Source: Staphylococcus hsinchuensis (GTDB taxonomy: Bacteria > Bacillota > Bacilli > Staphylococcales > Staphylococcaceae). Taken from it: a DNA stretch of 64,000 nt. The notes beneath the pieces are model-generated. The model did not search any database, had not been told where the DNA came from, and saw only the letters and a list, made by a program, of their open reading frames with translations. The stretch is taken from the NCBI RefSeq assembly GCF_038789205.1, contig NZ_CP128355.1, forward strand, positions 1,426,001-1,490,000, written 5' to 3'. The position numbers were made by a program, and so were the translations under genes. Shown here in pieces: positions 53,400 through 64,000 of this stretch; position 1 is the stretch's first letter; every line of letters begins with the position of its first letter.

Positions 53400-55445
53400 A
53401 TGTCTAAAGTCAATTTGATTGATAATCCATTCCCTTTATCTCAAATAAAAGGTTTAGGGCCCAAGAGATTATCTGTATTGAATGAATTAAATATACACAC
53501 CGTTGAAGATTTAATTTTATATTTTCCAATTCGTTATGAAGATAATACGATTGTCAATTTAAATGAGGCTGAAGATCAAGCGACAGTGACAGTTGAAGGC
53601 GAGGTCTACTCAACTCCAACTGTCGCTTTTTTTGGTAGAAATAAATCTAAATTAACGGTGCATTTAATGGTCAATCAAATCGCTGTAAAATGTATATTTT
53701 TTAATCAACCTTATTTGAAAAAGAAAATAACATTACATGACACGGTGACTATAAAAGGTAAATGGAATCGGAGTAAACAAGAAATAAATGGTAATCGTAT
53801 GTTCTTTAACAAACAATCATCTGAAGAGGAACAGTATGAGCCTGTCTATCGAATTAAAGAAGGCATTAAACAAAAGCCGCTTAGAGATATGATTAGAAGT
53901 ACTTTGAACCATGTTACGATACACGAATGGTTATCAGATGAGTTACGTAATAAATATAAGTTAGAATCACTCTCTAACACAATTAACGCCTTACATTTTG
54001 CCCCTGATAAGACATCTTTGTTACATGCACGTCGTACTTACGCATTTACTGAATTGTTTATGTTTGAATTGCGTATGCAATGGCTCAATCGTTTAGAGAA
54101 GACTTCTGACGAAGCAATTGAAGTAGCTTATGATTTGCCACTAGTGAAACAATTTATTAGTGAATTACCGTTTGAGTTGACTGATGCTCAAAAGCAAAGT
54201 GTTAATGAAATTTTTAGAGATTTAAAGGCACCAATACGTATGCATCGTTTACTACAAGGTGATGTTGGTTCAGGTAAAACAATTGTAGCAGCGATTTGTA
54301 TGTATGCATTAAAAACTGCTGGCTATCAATCGGCATTAATGGTACCTACTGAAATATTAGCCGAACAACATGCAGAAAGTTTATCAGAACTATTTGGTGA
54401 TCGTATGAATATTGCCTTACTGACAGGTTCGGTGAAAGGGAAACGTCGAAAATTACTGCTAGAACAATTACATAAAAATGAAATCGATTGTGTGGTTGGG
54501 ACACACGCACTTATTCAAGATGATGTTCAATTTGATAATGTCGGTTTAGTGATTACTGATGAACAACATCGATTTGGTGTGAATCAACGTCAATTACTGA
54601 GAGAAAAAGGTGCAATGACCAATGTGTTATTTATGACAGCAACGCCTATTCCACGAACGTTAGCTATTTCAGTATTTGGTGAAATGGATGTTTCTTCCAT
54701 CAAACAATTACCAAAAGGCCGTAAACAGATCATTACGACTTGGTCTAAGCATGAAGCCTATGAACAAGTCCTCAATCAAATGACCACAGAACTGAAAAAA
54801 GGAAGACAAGCATATGTTATTTGTCCACTCATTGAAAGCTCTGAACATTTAGAAGAAGTTCAAAACGTAGTTGCGCTTTATGAATCGTTGCAAGCATATT
54901 ATGAACCTGATCGTGTCGGATTGTTACATGGAAAGATGAGTTCTGAAGAAAAGGATGATGTCATGCATCGATTTAGTAACCATGACATTGATATTCTTGT
55001 TTCTACAACAGTGGTTGAAGTTGGAGTCAATGTTCCTAATGCAACATTTATGATGATTTATGATGCAGATCGCTTTGGTTTATCTACGTTACACCAGTTA
55101 AGAGGGCGCGTTGGTCGTAGTGAACATCAAAGTTATTGTGTATTACTTGCTTCCCCAAAGACAGAAACGGGTATAGAACGCATGAATATAATGACACAAA
55201 CCACTGATGGATTCGAGTTAAGTGAAAGAGATTTAGAGATGCGAGGTCCAGGAGATTTCTTCGGTGTAAAACAAAGTGGGTTACCTGATTTTCTTGTTGC
55301 AAATATCGTCGAAGATTATAAAATGCTCGAAGTGGCACGTGATGAAGCTGCTGAGCTCATACAATCAGGTGAATTCTTTAACGATCAATACAATCGGTTA
55401 AGAACATTTATAGAAACACATTTATTACACATGAATTTTGATTAA
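53400..55445 (+). CDS. recG: ATP-dependent DNA helicase RecG
   Basis: Branch-migrating helicase acting on stalled forks and recombination intermediates. From ATG 53400 it is 681 aa: N-terminal wedge/OB domain ([27 protein letters not shown]), helicase Walker A GDVGSGKT (about 286-293), DEQH box, [10 protein letters not shown], and the C-terminal [15 protein letters not shown] with the [17 protein letters not shown] segment. Its ribosome binding site is poor (GGTGA inside sdaAA), suggesting coupled translation. The S. aureus protein as I remember it starts at the same residue. Confidence 0.96.
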   Translation: MSKVNLIDNPFPLSQIKGLGPKRLSVLNELNIHTVEDLILYFPIRYEDNTIVNLNEAEDQATVTVEGEVYSTPTVAFFGRNKSKLTVHLMVNQIAVKCIFFNQPYLKKKITLHDTVTIKGKWNRSKQEINGNRMFFNKQSSEEEQYEPVYRIKEGIKQKPLRDMIRSTLNHVTIHEWLSDELRNKYKLESLSNTINALHFAPDKTSLLHARRTYAFTELFMFELRMQWLNRLEKTSDEAIEVAYDLPLVKQFISELPFELTDAQKQSVNEIFRDLKAPIRMHRLLQGDVGSGKTIVAAICMYALKTAGYQSALMVPTEILAEQHAESLSELFGDRMNIALLTGSVKGKRRKLLLEQLHKNEIDCVVGTHALIQDDVQFDNVGLVITDEQHRFGVNQRQLLREKGAMTNVLFMTATPIPRTLAISVFGEMDVSSIKQLPKGRKQIITTWSKHEAYEQVLNQMTTELKKGRQAYVICPLIESSEHLEEVQNVVALYESLQAYYEPDRVGLLHGKMSSEEKDDVMHRFSNHDIDILVSTTVVEVGVNVPNATFMMIYDADRFGLSTLHQLRGRVGRSEHQSYCVLLASPKTETGIERMNIMTQTTDGFELSERDLEMRGPGDFFGVKQSGLPDFLVANIVEDYKMLEVARDEAAELIQSGEFFNDQYNRLRTFIETHLLHMNFD

Positions 55446-55535
55446 AGATTTGTGAAATTCTTAATTAAATGACACATGATATTCACGTTCCTAAGATTGA
55501 ATTTAAATTAATATACCATAAATCAATGTTATGTG

Positions 55536-55565
55536 TTGAGCATATTTAATAGAAAGTGTTATTAT
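55536..55565 (+). promoter_or_regulatory. fapR operon promoter
   Basis: TTGAGC (55536-55541), 18 bases, then TATTAT (55560-55565) with TG at 55557-55558 as an extended -10. The FapR operator lies 14 bases downstream, where bound repressor would cover the transcription start region. Confidence 0.6.
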
Positions 55566-55578
55566 ATTTGAGGAATGT

Positions 55579-55595
55579 TTAAGACTTGGTACTAA
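55579..55595 (+). promoter_or_regulatory. FapR operator
   Basis: TTAAGACTTGGTACTAA is the exact reverse complement of a consensus-type FapR site (TTAGTACC, two bases, GTCTTAA). It lies between the promoter and the fapR start, implying autoregulation of the operon, relieved by malonyl-CoA. Confidence 0.88.
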
Positions 55596-55611
55596 AAAAG
55601 GGAGTTATAAA

Positions 55612-56181
55612 ATGAAATTACGTAAAATAGAACGTAGAAATGCAATTAAAAAAGAAATTGAAAAAAACCCTTTTATTACTGATCAAGATTTAAGTATGCT
55701 ATTTTCTGTAAGCATTCAAACAATTAGACTGGACCGCACACACTTAAATATTCCTGAATTAAGAAAACGCATTAAAACAGTAGCTAGAAAAAATCACGAA
55801 CGCATTCGCTCAATAGATGGTAGTGAGATAATTGGGGATGTTATTAACGTTAGTCCTGATAAGCATGCAACGTCTATTATCAAAGTAGATGAAGACTCTG
55901 TCTTTACGAGAAATAAAATTGCCAGAGGACACGTTTTATTTGCCCAAGCGAACTCATTATGCGTTGCACTTATACATAGACCAATCGTTTTAACGAGAGA
56001 TAGTAAGGTGGAATTTTTACAACCTGTAAAACTAAATGATACAGTTAGAGCTGAAGCACAAACGCTTGATATAACAAACAAATACTTTACGATCAAAGTG
56101 GAATCGTATGTAAAAAATGCGTTAGTTTTTAGAGGTACATTCAAAATGTATTATACAAGTGAGGATGAAGAGAATGGTTAA
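55612..56181 (+). CDS. fapR: fatty acid and phospholipid biosynthesis repressor FapR
   Basis: Repressor that senses malonyl-CoA and controls membrane lipid genes. The 189-aa protein has an N-terminal DeoR-like HTH (about 1-45, [34 protein letters not shown]), a linker helix, and a C-terminal hotdog domain (about 80-185) with [12 protein letters not shown] for ligand binding. GGGAG lies before the ATG. Its operator is directly upstream, and its end overlaps plsX. Confidence 0.97.
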   Translation: MKLRKIERRNAIKKEIEKNPFITDQDLSMLFSVSIQTIRLDRTHLNIPELRKRIKTVARKNHERIRSIDGSEIIGDVINVSPDKHATSIIKVDEDSVFTRNKIARGHVLFAQANSLCVALIHRPIVLTRDSKVEFLQPVKLNDTVRAEAQTLDITNKYFTIKVESYVKNALVFRGTFKMYYTSEDEENG

Positions 56182-57160
56182 AATTGCAATTGATATGATG
56201 GGCGGAGATAACGCACCTGACATCGTTTTAGAAGCAGTTGAAAAAGCGGTGAAAGATTTTGAAGATTTAGAAGTGATTTTATTTGGAGATAAAAATAAAT
56301 GCCAACTAAATCATTCACGTATTGAAGTACGTCATTGCACAGAAACAATTTCAATGGAAGATGAACCCGTTCGAGCGATTAAACGTAAAAAAGATAGCTC
56401 AATGGTTCGCGCAGCAGAGGCAGTGAAATCAGGTGAAGCAGATGGCTGTGTATCAGCAGGGAATACAGGCGCTTTAATGTCAGCTGGATTATTCATCGTT
56501 GGTAGAATTAAAGGCGTTGAACGCCCGGCCTTAGTTGTTACTTTACCTACGATTTCAGGTAAAGGCTTTGTCTTTATGGATGTAGGCGCTAATGCTGACG
56601 CAAAAGCGGAGCATTTATTGCAATATGGTCAACTTGGTAATATTTATGCTCAAAAAATACGCGGGATAGATAACCCATCTGTAAGTTTATTAAATATCGG
56701 TACTGAAAATGCTAAAGGTAATGCTTTAACTAAGAAAGCCTACAAACTTATGAATGAACAAAATGGTTTCCGGTTTACTGGTAATGTAGAAGCCAAAGGA
56801 TTAATGGACGATGTTTCAGATGTTATTGTTACGGATGGTTTCACTGGTAACATGGTGCTTAAAAACTTAGAAGGTGTCGCTAAATCAATCGGAAAAATGC
56901 TTAAATCTACTTTATTAAGTAACTTTAAAAATAAAATTGCAGCGCTTATATTAAGAAAAGATTTAGACGAGTTAACGTCAAAAGTAGATTATGCCGAATA
57001 TGGTGGCTCGGTTTTATTAGGATTAAATGGTATTGTAGTAAAAGCACATGGTAGTTCAAGTGCTAAAGCATTTTATTCAGCAATTAGACAAGCAAAAATC
57101 GCTGGCGAGCAAAATATCGTATCTATAATGAAAAACACGGTAGGTGAAAAAAATGAGTAA
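56174..57160 (+). CDS. plsX: phosphate acyltransferase PlsX
   Basis: Converts acyl-ACP to acyl-phosphate, the donor for PlsY, at the membrane surface. From ATG 56174 it is 328 aa beginning [16 protein letters not shown], with [22 protein letters not shown] and the ending [26 protein letters not shown] typical of the family. GAGG (56161-56164) is 9 bases upstream; the frame opens earlier at 56159. It overlaps fapR at its start and fabD at its end, so the operon is tightly packed. Confidence 0.96.
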   Translation: MVKIAIDMMGGDNAPDIVLEAVEKAVKDFEDLEVILFGDKNKCQLNHSRIEVRHCTETISMEDEPVRAIKRKKDSSMVRAAEAVKSGEADGCVSAGNTGALMSAGLFIVGRIKGVERPALVVTLPTISGKGFVFMDVGANADAKAEHLLQYGQLGNIYAQKIRGIDNPSVSLLNIGTENAKGNALTKKAYKLMNEQNGFRFTGNVEAKGLMDDVSDVIVTDGFTGNMVLKNLEGVAKSIGKMLKSTLLSNFKNKIAALILRKDLDELTSKVDYAEYGGSVLLGLNGIVVKAHGSSSAKAFYSAIRQAKIAGEQNIVSIMKNTVGEKNE

Positions 57161-58079
57161 AACAGCAATTATTTTCCCAGGACAAGGCTCACAAAAAGTA
57201 GGAATGGCACAAGATTTATACAACGAATCAGAAAGCGCGACAGCCATACTAAACCAAGCGCAAGGACAAATGGATTTTGATTTATTAGAAACAATGTTTA
57301 CAGATGAAGAAGGTAAACTAGGTCAGACTGAGAATACACAACCTGCATTACTTACTCATAGTATTGCATTACTAAATAGTTTGAATGACATAAAGTCAGA
57401 TTATACAATGGGACATAGCTTAGGAGAATATGCCAGTCTCGTTGCGAGTGGCGTGTTAAAGTTTGAAGACGCTGTGAAAATTGTACGTAAACGTGGCCAA
57501 TTGATGGCTGAAGCCTTCCCAGATGGTGTAGGCAGTATGGCAGCAGTATTAGGTCTGGATTTAGAAGATGTTCAAGATATTTGTAAAAAGCTATCTACAG
57601 AAGATGAAATTATTGAACCTGCAAATATCAATTCTCCAGGTCAGATTGTTGTGTCAGGTCACAAAACGCTAATCGATAAGTTAGTGGCAGAAGGAAAATC
57701 ACTTGGTGCTAAACGTGTATTACCACTTGCAGTATCAGGTCCTTTCCATTCTTCAATGATGGAAGTTATTAAAGAAGATTTCTCACAATTTATTGATCAA
57801 TTTGAATGGCAAGATGCACAATTTCCAGTGATTCAAAATGTTAATGCAAAAGGCGAAACAGACGCTAAAGTAATTAAACAACATATGATAGAGCAATTAT
57901 ATTCTCCAGTTCAATTTATTGAATCTGCACAATGGTTAATTGAACAAGGTGTGGATCATTTCATAGAAATTGGACCAGGCAAAGTATTATCAGGACTCAT
58001 TAAGAAAATAAACAGAGATGTTAAAGTAACTTCAATTCAAACATTAGAAGATGTAAAAGGGTGGAATGAAAATGAGTAA
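57153..58079 (+). CDS. fabD: malonyl CoA-acyl carrier protein transacylase
   Basis: Moves malonyl from CoA to ACP. From ATG 57153 it is 308 aa, with [11 protein letters not shown] at the N-terminus, the nucleophile Ser89 in GHSLGEYAS, an Arg in VRKRGQLM and the catalytic His in SGPFHSSMM. The frame also runs from GTG 57144, but AGGTGA (57142-57147) overlaps that codon and serves 57153. It overlaps the plsX end by eight bases. Confidence 0.96.
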   Translation: MSKTAIIFPGQGSQKVGMAQDLYNESESATAILNQAQGQMDFDLLETMFTDEEGKLGQTENTQPALLTHSIALLNSLNDIKSDYTMGHSLGEYASLVASGVLKFEDAVKIVRKRGQLMAEAFPDGVGSMAAVLGLDLEDVQDICKKLSTEDEIIEPANINSPGQIVVSGHKTLIDKLVAEGKSLGAKRVLPLAVSGPFHSSMMEVIKEDFSQFIDQFEWQDAQFPVIQNVNAKGETDAKVIKQHMIEQLYSPVQFIESAQWLIEQGVDHFIEIGPGKVLSGLIKKINRDVKVTSIQTLEDVKGWNENE

Positions 58080-58806
58080 AAGTGCATTAGTTACAGGTGC
58101 TTCAAGAGGTATTGGACGTAGTATTGCGATTCAACTTGCTGAAGAAGGCTATAATGTAGCAGTTAACTACGCTGGAAATAAAGAAAAAGCGGAAGCCGTA
58201 GTTGAAGAAATCAAAGCAAAAGGTGTAGACAGTTTCGCAATTCAAGCAAATGTTGCGAATGGCGATGAAGTTAAAGCAATGATTAAAGAGGTTGTAGGCC
58301 AATTCGGTTCTGTAGATGTGCTTGTAAACAATGCAGGTATCACTCGAGACAACTTATTGATGCGTATGAAAGAACATGAATGGGATGACGTGATCGATAC
58401 AAACTTAAAAGGTGTATTCAATTGTATTCAAAAGGTAACACCACAAATGTTAAGACAAAAAGGCGGATCAATCATCAACCTATCTAGTGTCGTTGGTGCT
58501 GTAGGAAATCCAGGTCAAGCAAACTACGTAGCAACTAAAGCGGGTGTAATTGGTTTAACTAAATCATCTGCACGTGAATTAGCTTCTCGTGGCATTACCG
58601 TGAATGCTGTAGCTCCTGGTTTCATCGTGTCAGATATGACAGATGCACTTAGTGACGAACTTAAAGATCAAATGCTAGAGCAAATTCCACTTGCTAAATT
58701 TGGTGAAGATACAGATATCGCAAATACAGTAGCATTTTTAGCGTCAGATAAAGCAAAATATATCACAGGCCAAACAATTCATGTAAATGGTGGTATGTAC
58801 ATGTAA
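58066..58806 (+). CDS. fabG: 3-oxoacyl-ACP reductase FabG
   Basis: NADPH-dependent reductase of the elongation cycle, short-chain dehydrogenase family. 246 aa from ATG 58066; ATG 58072 is better placed relative to AGGGTGG (58058-58064) and would give 244 aa. [10 protein letters not shown] is the cofactor loop, NNAGITRDN and the catalytic Ser ([15 protein letters not shown]) with Tyr-xxx-Lys (NYVATK) are intact, and the C-terminal NGGMYM is characteristic of FabG. It overlaps fabD by 14 bases from the first ATG. Confidence 0.96.
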   Translation: MKMSKSALVTGASRGIGRSIAIQLAEEGYNVAVNYAGNKEKAEAVVEEIKAKGVDSFAIQANVANGDEVKAMIKEVVGQFGSVDVLVNNAGITRDNLLMRMKEHEWDDVIDTNLKGVFNCIQKVTPQMLRQKGGSIINLSSVVGAVGNPGQANYVATKAGVIGLTKSSARELASRGITVNAVAPGFIVSDMTDALSDELKDQMLEQIPLAKFGEDTDIANTVAFLASDKAKYITGQTIHVNGGMYM

Positions 58807-58966
58807 TATTCTCAACAAGTGAGAAGACTTTATCCCATAATATTATTCCTGTAACCAATACTATTTGTCATGTATAATAATCATCAATAATAGTACTTGT
58901 ATTTCATTTCAGAAAATGGGAAAATGTAAAAGTCTTTAACTTGCTTTTAAAAGGAGGTGAATCGAC

Positions 58967-59200
58967 GTGGAAAACTTCGACAAAGTAAAAGATATCATCG
59001 TTGACCGTTTAGGTGTTGACGCTGACAAAGTAACTGAAGATGCATCTTTCAAAGATGACTTAGGCGCTGACTCACTTGATATAGCTGAATTAGTTATGGA
59101 ATTAGAAGATGAATTTGACACTGAAATTCCTGATGAAGAAGCTGAAAAAATCAACACTGTTGGTGACGCAGTTCAATTTATCAATAACTTAGAAAAATAA
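58967..59200 (+). CDS. acpP: acyl carrier protein
   Basis: Acidic 77-aa carrier for growing acyl chains. The phosphopantetheine attachment serine is Ser36 in [13 protein letters not shown] start at 58967 with AAGGAGGTGA (58951-58960), a near-perfect anti-SD match that fits very high expression. A TATAAT at 58873-58878 in the 160-base gap after fabG may give it an extra promoter beyond the fapR one. A terminator follows. Confidence 0.98.
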   Translation: MENFDKVKDIIVDRLGVDADKVTEDASFKDDLGADSLDIAELVMELEDEFDTEIPDEEAEKINTVGDAVQFINNLEK

Positions 59201-59211
59201 TAAATTCATAT

Positions 59212-59243
59212 CTGAGTCGTTTTTACAACGGCTCAGTTTTTTT
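59212..59243 (+). terminator. terminator after acpP
   Basis: CTGAGTCGTT (59212-59221) pairs with AACGGCTCAG (59227-59236) with one T-G, followed by seven T. It separates the fatty-acid operon from rnc. Confidence 0.9.
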
Positions 59244-59403
59244 AATTTAATGTTAAACGTGAGAAAACTGAACTACACGCCTGTCCAAAATATAACTCAT
59301 TTCGTAGGTGTAAAATGGTAGGTTTTCTCTTTAGTTTTGTAGTAAAATCACGTAAAATATAATAGTATTCGTACATTTTCAGAATTATTTAGGAGGACAT
59401 AGA

Positions 59404-60138
59404 TTGACCAATTTAAAAAAAGAAGAGATGATACAACAATTCCAAAAGCATTTTAAACAAAAGATGAAAGCCTTGGAATTAAATCACGATAATATTGAAT
59501 TATATCAACAAGCTTTTTCACATTCTAGCTTTATCAATGATTTCAATATGAATCGGTTAGATCACAATGAACGTTTAGAATTTTTAGGAGATGCGGTATT
59601 AGAATTGACGGTTTCACGTTATTTGTTTGATAAGTATCCAGAGTTACCAGAAGGCAACTTGACGAAGATGCGTGCAACAATTGTTTGTGAGCCCTCACTT
59701 GTAATATTTGCAAATAAAATTCAACTTAATGAACTTATTTTACTAGGTAAAGGTGAAGAAAAAACAGGTGGACGTACGAGACCATCCCTAGTTTCAGATG
59801 CGTTTGAAGCATTTATTGGCGCATTATATTTAGATCAAGGTTTAGATTCAGTATGGTCATTCGCTAAAAAAATTATCTTCCCTTACGTAGAAGAAAATGA
59901 ATTAGAAGGGGTCGTAGATTTTAAGACTCAATTCCAAGAATATATGCATCAAAGAAATAAAGGTGAAGTAACCTATCGCTTAATTAATGAGGAAGGCCCT
60001 GCACATCATCGATTGTTTACTTCAGAAGTCTTGTTAGAAGGAATTGCGGTAGCAAAAGGACAAGGCAAAACCAAAAAAGAATCGGAACAAAAAGCAGCAG
60101 AAAGTGCATATAAAGAAATGAAAAAAGAAGAAAATTAG
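59404..60138 (+). CDS. rnc: ribonuclease III
   Basis: Double-strand-specific endoribonuclease for rRNA processing and antisense-RNA turnover. 244 aa with the catalytic signature [13 protein letters not shown] (acidic Mg ligands), a second acidic site in [16 protein letters not shown], and a C-terminal dsRNA-binding domain (about 170-242) ending [24 protein letters not shown] start at 59404 with AGGAGG at 59391-59396, 7 bases away. A possible -10 (TATAAT 59358-59363) precedes it. smc follows after 74 bases. Confidence 0.96.
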   Translation: MTNLKKEEMIQQFQKHFKQKMKALELNHDNIELYQQAFSHSSFINDFNMNRLDHNERLEFLGDAVLELTVSRYLFDKYPELPEGNLTKMRATIVCEPSLVIFANKIQLNELILLGKGEEKTGGRTRPSLVSDAFEAFIGALYLDQGLDSVWSFAKKIIFPYVEENELEGVVDFKTQFQEYMHQRNKGEVTYRLINEEGPAHHRLFTSEVLLEGIAVAKGQGKTKKESEQKAAESAYKEMKKEEN

Positions 60139-60212
60139 ATTTATTTTAACGTATTATATTAAATGATCTTGTCACAATCTCTGATAGGGAATGTAAATTT
60201 AAGGAGAATAGC

Positions 60213-63200
60213 ATGGTATATTTAAAGTCAATAGATGCCGTTGGGTTTAAATCTTTTGCAGAACACACCAATGTCCAGTTTGATAAAGGCGTTACGTCGA
60301 TAGTTGGCCCAAACGGTAGTGGTAAGAGTAATATAACGGATGCAATAAAATGGGTACTAGGTGAGCAATCAGCCAAATCACTTAGAGGCACTAAGATGGA
60401 AGACATTATTTTTTCCGGAGCAGAACATAGATCCGCTCAAAACTTTGCGGAAGTGAAGTTAGAATTAGATAATAGTTCAGGATTACTGCAAGTTGACGCT
60501 TCAAAAGTGATAGTCACACGTCGATTGTATCGAAGTGGTGAAAGCGAATATTATATTAATAATGATCGTGCACGTTTAAAAGACATTACCGAATTATTGT
60601 TAGATTCAGGTCTGGGTAAGGAAGCATTTAGCATTATTTCACAAGGGCGTGTAGATGAGATTTTAAATGCAAAGCCTGTTGACCGTAGACAAATTTTAGA
60701 AGAATCTGCAGGCGTTTTAAAATATAAAAAACGAAAAGCAACGTCAGTTCAAAAGTTAGATCAAACAGAAGATAACCTTAATCGTGTCGAAGATATATTA
60801 TATGATTTAGAAGGACGAGTTGAACCATTAAGAGAAGAGGCAGCAATTGCTAAAGAATATAAACATCTGTCTCAAGAAATGGAGAAGAGTGATGTCTTAG
60901 TCACAGTTTATGATATTGAACAATATCATAATCATATACATGAACTCGATCGTAAGTTGAATCAATTAAAAGGCCAACAACAAAATAAAGAAGCTGAACA
61001 AACGACTCTTACAAAAGCTTTAAACAAATATAAAGCTGAAAGACAGCAAATTGATGAGCAAATCGAATCACTCAATGCGCAATTAGTTAAAGCAACGGAA
61101 GAAGTTGAAAAGTATTCAGGTCAACTCAACGTATTGGAAGAAAGAAAGAAAAACCAATCAGAAACGAATGCGCGATTTGAAGAAGAACAAGCCAGTTTAG
61201 ACGATCAACATAGCACGTATATTCAAGAACGTGAAACAGTACGTGAACAAATTAATACTTTAAAAGTAAAACAAAACACGTTAACTTCAAGTATTCAGGA
61301 TTTAGAATCACAGCTAGTTATGTCTGATGAGGATCATGATGAAAAATTAGAAAACATTAAAGATCACTATTATCAACTTATGTCCGAACAATCGGATGTT
61401 AACAATGATATTCGGTTTTTAGAGCATACAATTAAAGAGAATGAGTCCAAAAAATCACGTTTAGATTCCCGTTTGGTTGAAGCTTTTGAAGAGTTGAAAC
61501 AGATTCAAAATGATTTAGGTGTTAAGCAACAACATTACAAATCTGAAAAAGATCAACTCAATAAAGTGCAACAACAATTAAACGAATATGAACAACAAAT
61601 GAAGTCACTTAAACAACAACAGACAAATTATGAAGATCAATTACACCAAGCATATCGTTATAACGAAAAATTAAAAACACGTATTGATAGTCTTGCTACT
61701 CAAGAAGAGGATTATAGTTATTTCTTCAATGGTGTAAAGCATGTTCTCAAAGCGAAGAACAAGCAACTTTCAGGGATTCATGGTGCAGTAGCTGAGGTTA
61801 TCAATGTACCTTCAGATTTGACTAAAGCAATAGAAACTGCCTTAGGTGCTTCTTTACAACATGTCATCGTTGATACAGAGAAAGATGGTAGACAAGCGAT
61901 TCAATATTTAAAACAACAAGGTTTAGGTAGAGCAACATTTTTACCATTAAATGTAATTCAGCCGAGACAGTTGAGTAATGACATATTAATGTCTGCACAA
62001 CATGCCGATGGTTTTATCAATATAGGTGCACAAGCGGTAGAAGCGGATAAAGCATATCAAAACGTTGTTCAAAACTTACTAGGTAATACGATAATTGTTG
62101 ATACTTTAAAAAATGCAAACGAACTAGCAAGAATGATACGCTACCGTACGCGAATCGTAACATTAGAAGGTGACATCGTGAACCCAGGTGGTTCTATGAC
62201 TGGTGGTGGCTCGCGTAAATCTAAAAGCATTTTAGCTCAAAAAGATGAATTATCAAAGATGCGTGAACAATTTGCGACTTATCAAAAACAAACACGTAAC
62301 TTAGAACAGCAATGTCAATCTGTTAAAGAACAAGCAGAGCATTTAAGTGAACGCTATTTTGAGACGAGCCAATCCTTAAATACATTAAAACAAAGTGTGC
62401 GCAATGAAGAATTTGAAATTGAGCGATTGAAAAAAAGTGAGATGGAACTTAAAGAGACACATGAAGAATTTGAATTTGAACTTAATGACGGTTACCAAAG
62501 TGAAACAAGTAAACAGACTTTAGCAGAAAAACAACAAAGATTAACTGAAATTAAAGACGCTTTAAAACAATATGAAGAAGAGATCAATCGTTATACACAA
62601 CTATCTAAAGAAGGTAAAGCAAATACAACACAGCAACAACAACAATTACATCAACAACAATCGGATTTAGCGGTGATTAAAGAACGATTAAGTTCACAAA
62701 AGCAATCCGAAAAAAGATTAACAAAACAACTCAATGAGATTGAGTCACAACAACAGAGATTAAAAGAACAAATAGAATTATTTAATTCAGAAGAAATGAC
62801 AGGCGAAACCGCATTTAATACAATTCAAAATAATATCAACAAGAGTAAATCTGAAAAAGAAAAATTATCTCATTCACTCCAAGAAATTAAATCGCGTAGA
62901 ATAGAATTGAATGATACAATTGAAACATCAGAGCAAAGTCTCCAAGAAGCAAACCAAGATATACTATCAATAGAAAATCATTACCAAGACATTAAATCAG
63001 AGCAATCTCGTTTGGATGTATTAATCAATCATGCGATAGATCATTTAAGTGAGGATTATCACTTAACTTTTGAACGTGCACGTGAGCAATATGAGTTAGA
63101 TCAGCCAATTGAAGATTTGCGTAAGAAAGTCAAGCTCACTAAAATGTCAATTGAAGAACTCGGTCCAGTGAATTTAAATGCGATTGAACAGTTTGAAGAA

Positions 63201-63782
63201 ATTAATGAACGCTATACATTTTTAGACGAGCAACGTACTGATTTAAGAGAAGCCAAAGCGACATTAGAACAAATCATAGATGAAATGGATCAGGAAGTAA
63301 AAGATCGTTTCAAAGAGACGTTCCATGCTGTAAAAGGCCATTTTTCTCAAGTTTTCAAATCTCTTTTTGGTGGTGGACAAGCTGAATTACGTTTGACGGA
63401 TGATAATTACTTAACTGCAGGCGTGGATATTATTGTTCAACCCCCAGGGAAAAAGTTACAACATTTATCATTATTAAGTGGAGGAGAACGTGCGCTTAGT
63501 GCTATTGCATTGTTGTTTGCAATGTTAAAAGTACGTTCAGCACCATTTGTGATTTTAGATGAAGTGGAAGCGGCTTTAGACGAAGCGAATGTGATTAGAT
63601 ATGCACAATATTTAAGGCAACTTTCAGATCAAACACAATTCATTGTGATTACGCATCGAAAAGGCACAATGGAATTTTCAGACAGATTGTATGGTGTGAC
63701 TATGCAAGAATCAGGTGTTTCAAAATTAGTCAGTGTTAATCTAAATACGATAGATAAAGTGATGGAGGAGGATCAAGCATGA
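60213..63782 (+). CDS. smc: chromosome segregation/condensation protein SMC
   Basis: ATPase core of the SMC-ScpA-ScpB condensin that organises and segregates the chromosome. The 1189-aa protein is complete: N-terminal head with Walker A GPNGSGKS (32-39), long coiled coil, hinge (about 505-675, with GAALGASLQHVIVDTEKDGRQAI-like region and GGSMTGGGSRKSKS), second coiled coil rich in Gln and Glu, and C-terminal head with the signature LSGGERAL (about 1089) and Walker B VILDEVEAALDEAN. It overlaps ftsY by four bases. Confidence 0.98.
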   Translation: MVYLKSIDAVGFKSFAEHTNVQFDKGVTSIVGPNGSGKSNITDAIKWVLGEQSAKSLRGTKMEDIIFSGAEHRSAQNFAEVKLELDNSSGLLQVDASKVIVTRRLYRSGESEYYINNDRARLKDITELLLDSGLGKEAFSIISQGRVDEILNAKPVDRRQILEESAGVLKYKKRKATSVQKLDQTEDNLNRVEDILYDLEGRVEPLREEAAIAKEYKHLSQEMEKSDVLVTVYDIEQYHNHIHELDRKLNQLKGQQQNKEAEQTTLTKALNKYKAERQQIDEQIESLNAQLVKATEEVEKYSGQLNVLEERKKNQSETNARFEEEQASLDDQHSTYIQERETVREQINTLKVKQNTLTSSIQDLESQLVMSDEDHDEKLENIKDHYYQLMSEQSDVNNDIRFLEHTIKENESKKSRLDSRLVEAFEELKQIQNDLGVKQQHYKSEKDQLNKVQQQLNEYEQQMKSLKQQQTNYEDQLHQAYRYNEKLKTRIDSLATQEEDYSYFFNGVKHVLKAKNKQLSGIHGAVAEVINVPSDLTKAIETALGASLQHVIVDTEKDGRQAIQYLKQQGLGRATFLPLNVIQPRQLSNDILMSAQHADGFINIGAQAVEADKAYQNVVQNLLGNTIIVDTLKNANELARMIRYRTRIVTLEGDIVNPGGSMTGGGSRKSKSILAQKDELSKMREQFATYQKQTRNLEQQCQSVKEQAEHLSERYFETSQSLNTLKQSVRNEEFEIERLKKSEMELKETHEEFEFELNDGYQSETSKQTLAEKQQRLTEIKDALKQYEEEINRYTQLSKEGKANTTQQQQQLHQQQSDLAVIKERLSSQKQSEKRLTKQLNEIESQQQRLKEQIELFNSEEMTGETAFNTIQNNINKSKSEKEKLSHSLQEIKSRRIELNDTIETSEQSLQEANQDILSIENHYQDIKSEQSRLDVLINHAIDHLSEDYHLTFERAREQYELDQPIEDLRKKVKLTKMSIEELGPVNLNAIEQFEEINERYTFLDEQRTDLREAKATLEQIIDEMDQEVKDRFKETFHAVKGHFSQVFKSLFGGGQAELRLTDDNYLTAGVDIIVQPPGKKLQHLSLLSGGERALSAIALLFAMLKVRSAPFVILDEVEAALDEANVIRYAQYLRQLSDQTQFIVITHRKGTMEFSDRLYGVTMQESGVSKLVSVNLNTIDKVMEEDQA

Positions 63783-64000
63783 GCTTTTTTAAAAGATTAA
63801 AAGATAAATTTTCTGGTACACCAGAAGACGTGCAAGATGAGTTAGAACCGTTAGATTCAGATGAGGAACAACCTCTAGAAGATGACCAAGAAGAACAACC
63901 GAAAAAGAAAGCTCCTAGAAAATTAAGTGAAGCTGATTTTGATGAAGATGGCTTAATTTCGATTGAAGATTTTGAAGAAATTGAAGCGCAACAAATTGGT
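63779..64000 (+). CDS. ftsY: signal recognition particle receptor FtsY, 3' end beyond window
   Basis: First 74 codons of the SRP receptor that docks nascent membrane proteins at the Sec translocon. The start MSFFKRLKDKFSG is the membrane-binding amphipathic helix of Gram-positive FtsY, followed by the acidic A domain (DEEQPLEDDQEEQ and EDFEEIEA). The GTPase NG domain would lie outside the window. GGAGGAGG at 63764-63771 is a strong ribosome binding site inside smc, and the ATG overlaps the smc stop. Confidence 0.93.
   Translation, partial: MSFFKRLKDKFSGTPEDVQDELEPLDSDEEQPLEDDQEEQPKKKAPRKLSEADFDEDGLISIEDFEEIEAQQIG

Overview
This 64 kb window is a chromosomal backbone segment from a low-GC Gram-positive coccus of the family Staphylococcaceae. 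The gene order follows the Staphylococcus core order closely: dcw cluster, ylm genes and divIVA, ileS, lspA, the pyr operon, gmk/rpoZ/coaBC/priA, def-like/fmt/rsmB/rlmN/stp/pknB, rsgA/rpe/thiN, rpmB, fakA, sdaA, recG, then fapR-plsX-fabD-fabG-acpP-rnc-smc-ftsY. Many products look nearly identical to the S. aureus proteins as I remember them. Two features differ from S. aureus: DivIB lacks the long acidic cytoplasmic N-terminus, and PBP1 carries a longer hydrophilic tail. This suggests another Staphylococcus or a Mammaliicoccus-type relative; the species cannot be fixed from the sequence alone.

Layout. 1-9918: division and cell-wall cluster (rsmH, cut at its 5' end by the window edge, then ftsL, pbpA, mraY, murD, divIB, ftsA, ftsZ). 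10099-14150: pgeF, ylmE, sepF, ylmG, ylmH, divIVA. 14161-17156: T-box leader and ileS. 17380-18794: lspA and an RluD-type pseudouridine synthase. 18851-29156: pyrimidine operon with two PyrR attenuators (pyrR, pyrP, pyrB, pyrC, carA, carB, pyrF, pyrE). 29182-31013: a loosely packed stretch of small, less conserved genes (a charged 61-aa protein, two VOC-fold proteins, and a 27-codon membrane peptide on the minus strand that is easily missed). 31115-37750: rqcH (minus strand), gmk, rpoZ, coaBC, priA. 38007-39013: a small insert with an XRE-like protein and a GNAT acetyltransferase. 39301-45894: PDF-like protein, fmt, rsmB, rlmN, and the PP2C phosphatase/PASTA kinase pair. 45921-46696: an SRPBCC protein bracketed by hairpin repeats. 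46821-49249: rsgA, rpe, thiN, and rpmB (minus strand). 49491-53398: Asp23-like protein, fakA, sdaAB, sdaAA. 53400-64000: recG, the FapR-controlled fatty-acid operon, rnc, smc and the first 74 codons of ftsY.

The genes form connected programmes: septal peptidoglycan synthesis and the Z-ring (ftsL, pbpA, mraY, murD, divIB, ftsA, ftsZ, sepF, divIVA), signalling on that machinery (Stp/PknB), complete de novo UMP synthesis under RNA attenuation, translation and ribosome maturation or rescue (ileS, fmt, rsmB, rlmN, rsgA, rpmB, ylmH, rqcH), and membrane lipid synthesis under a malonyl-CoA-sensing repressor whose operator is visible upstream of fapR.

I see no CRISPR array, prophage, transposase, toxin-antitoxin pair or defence island. 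The best candidates for something undescribed are small: the 27-aa membrane peptide, the repeat-bracketed SRPBCC gene, structured RNA in the pbpA-mraY gap and in front of ylmH, and the degenerate deformylase paralogue.
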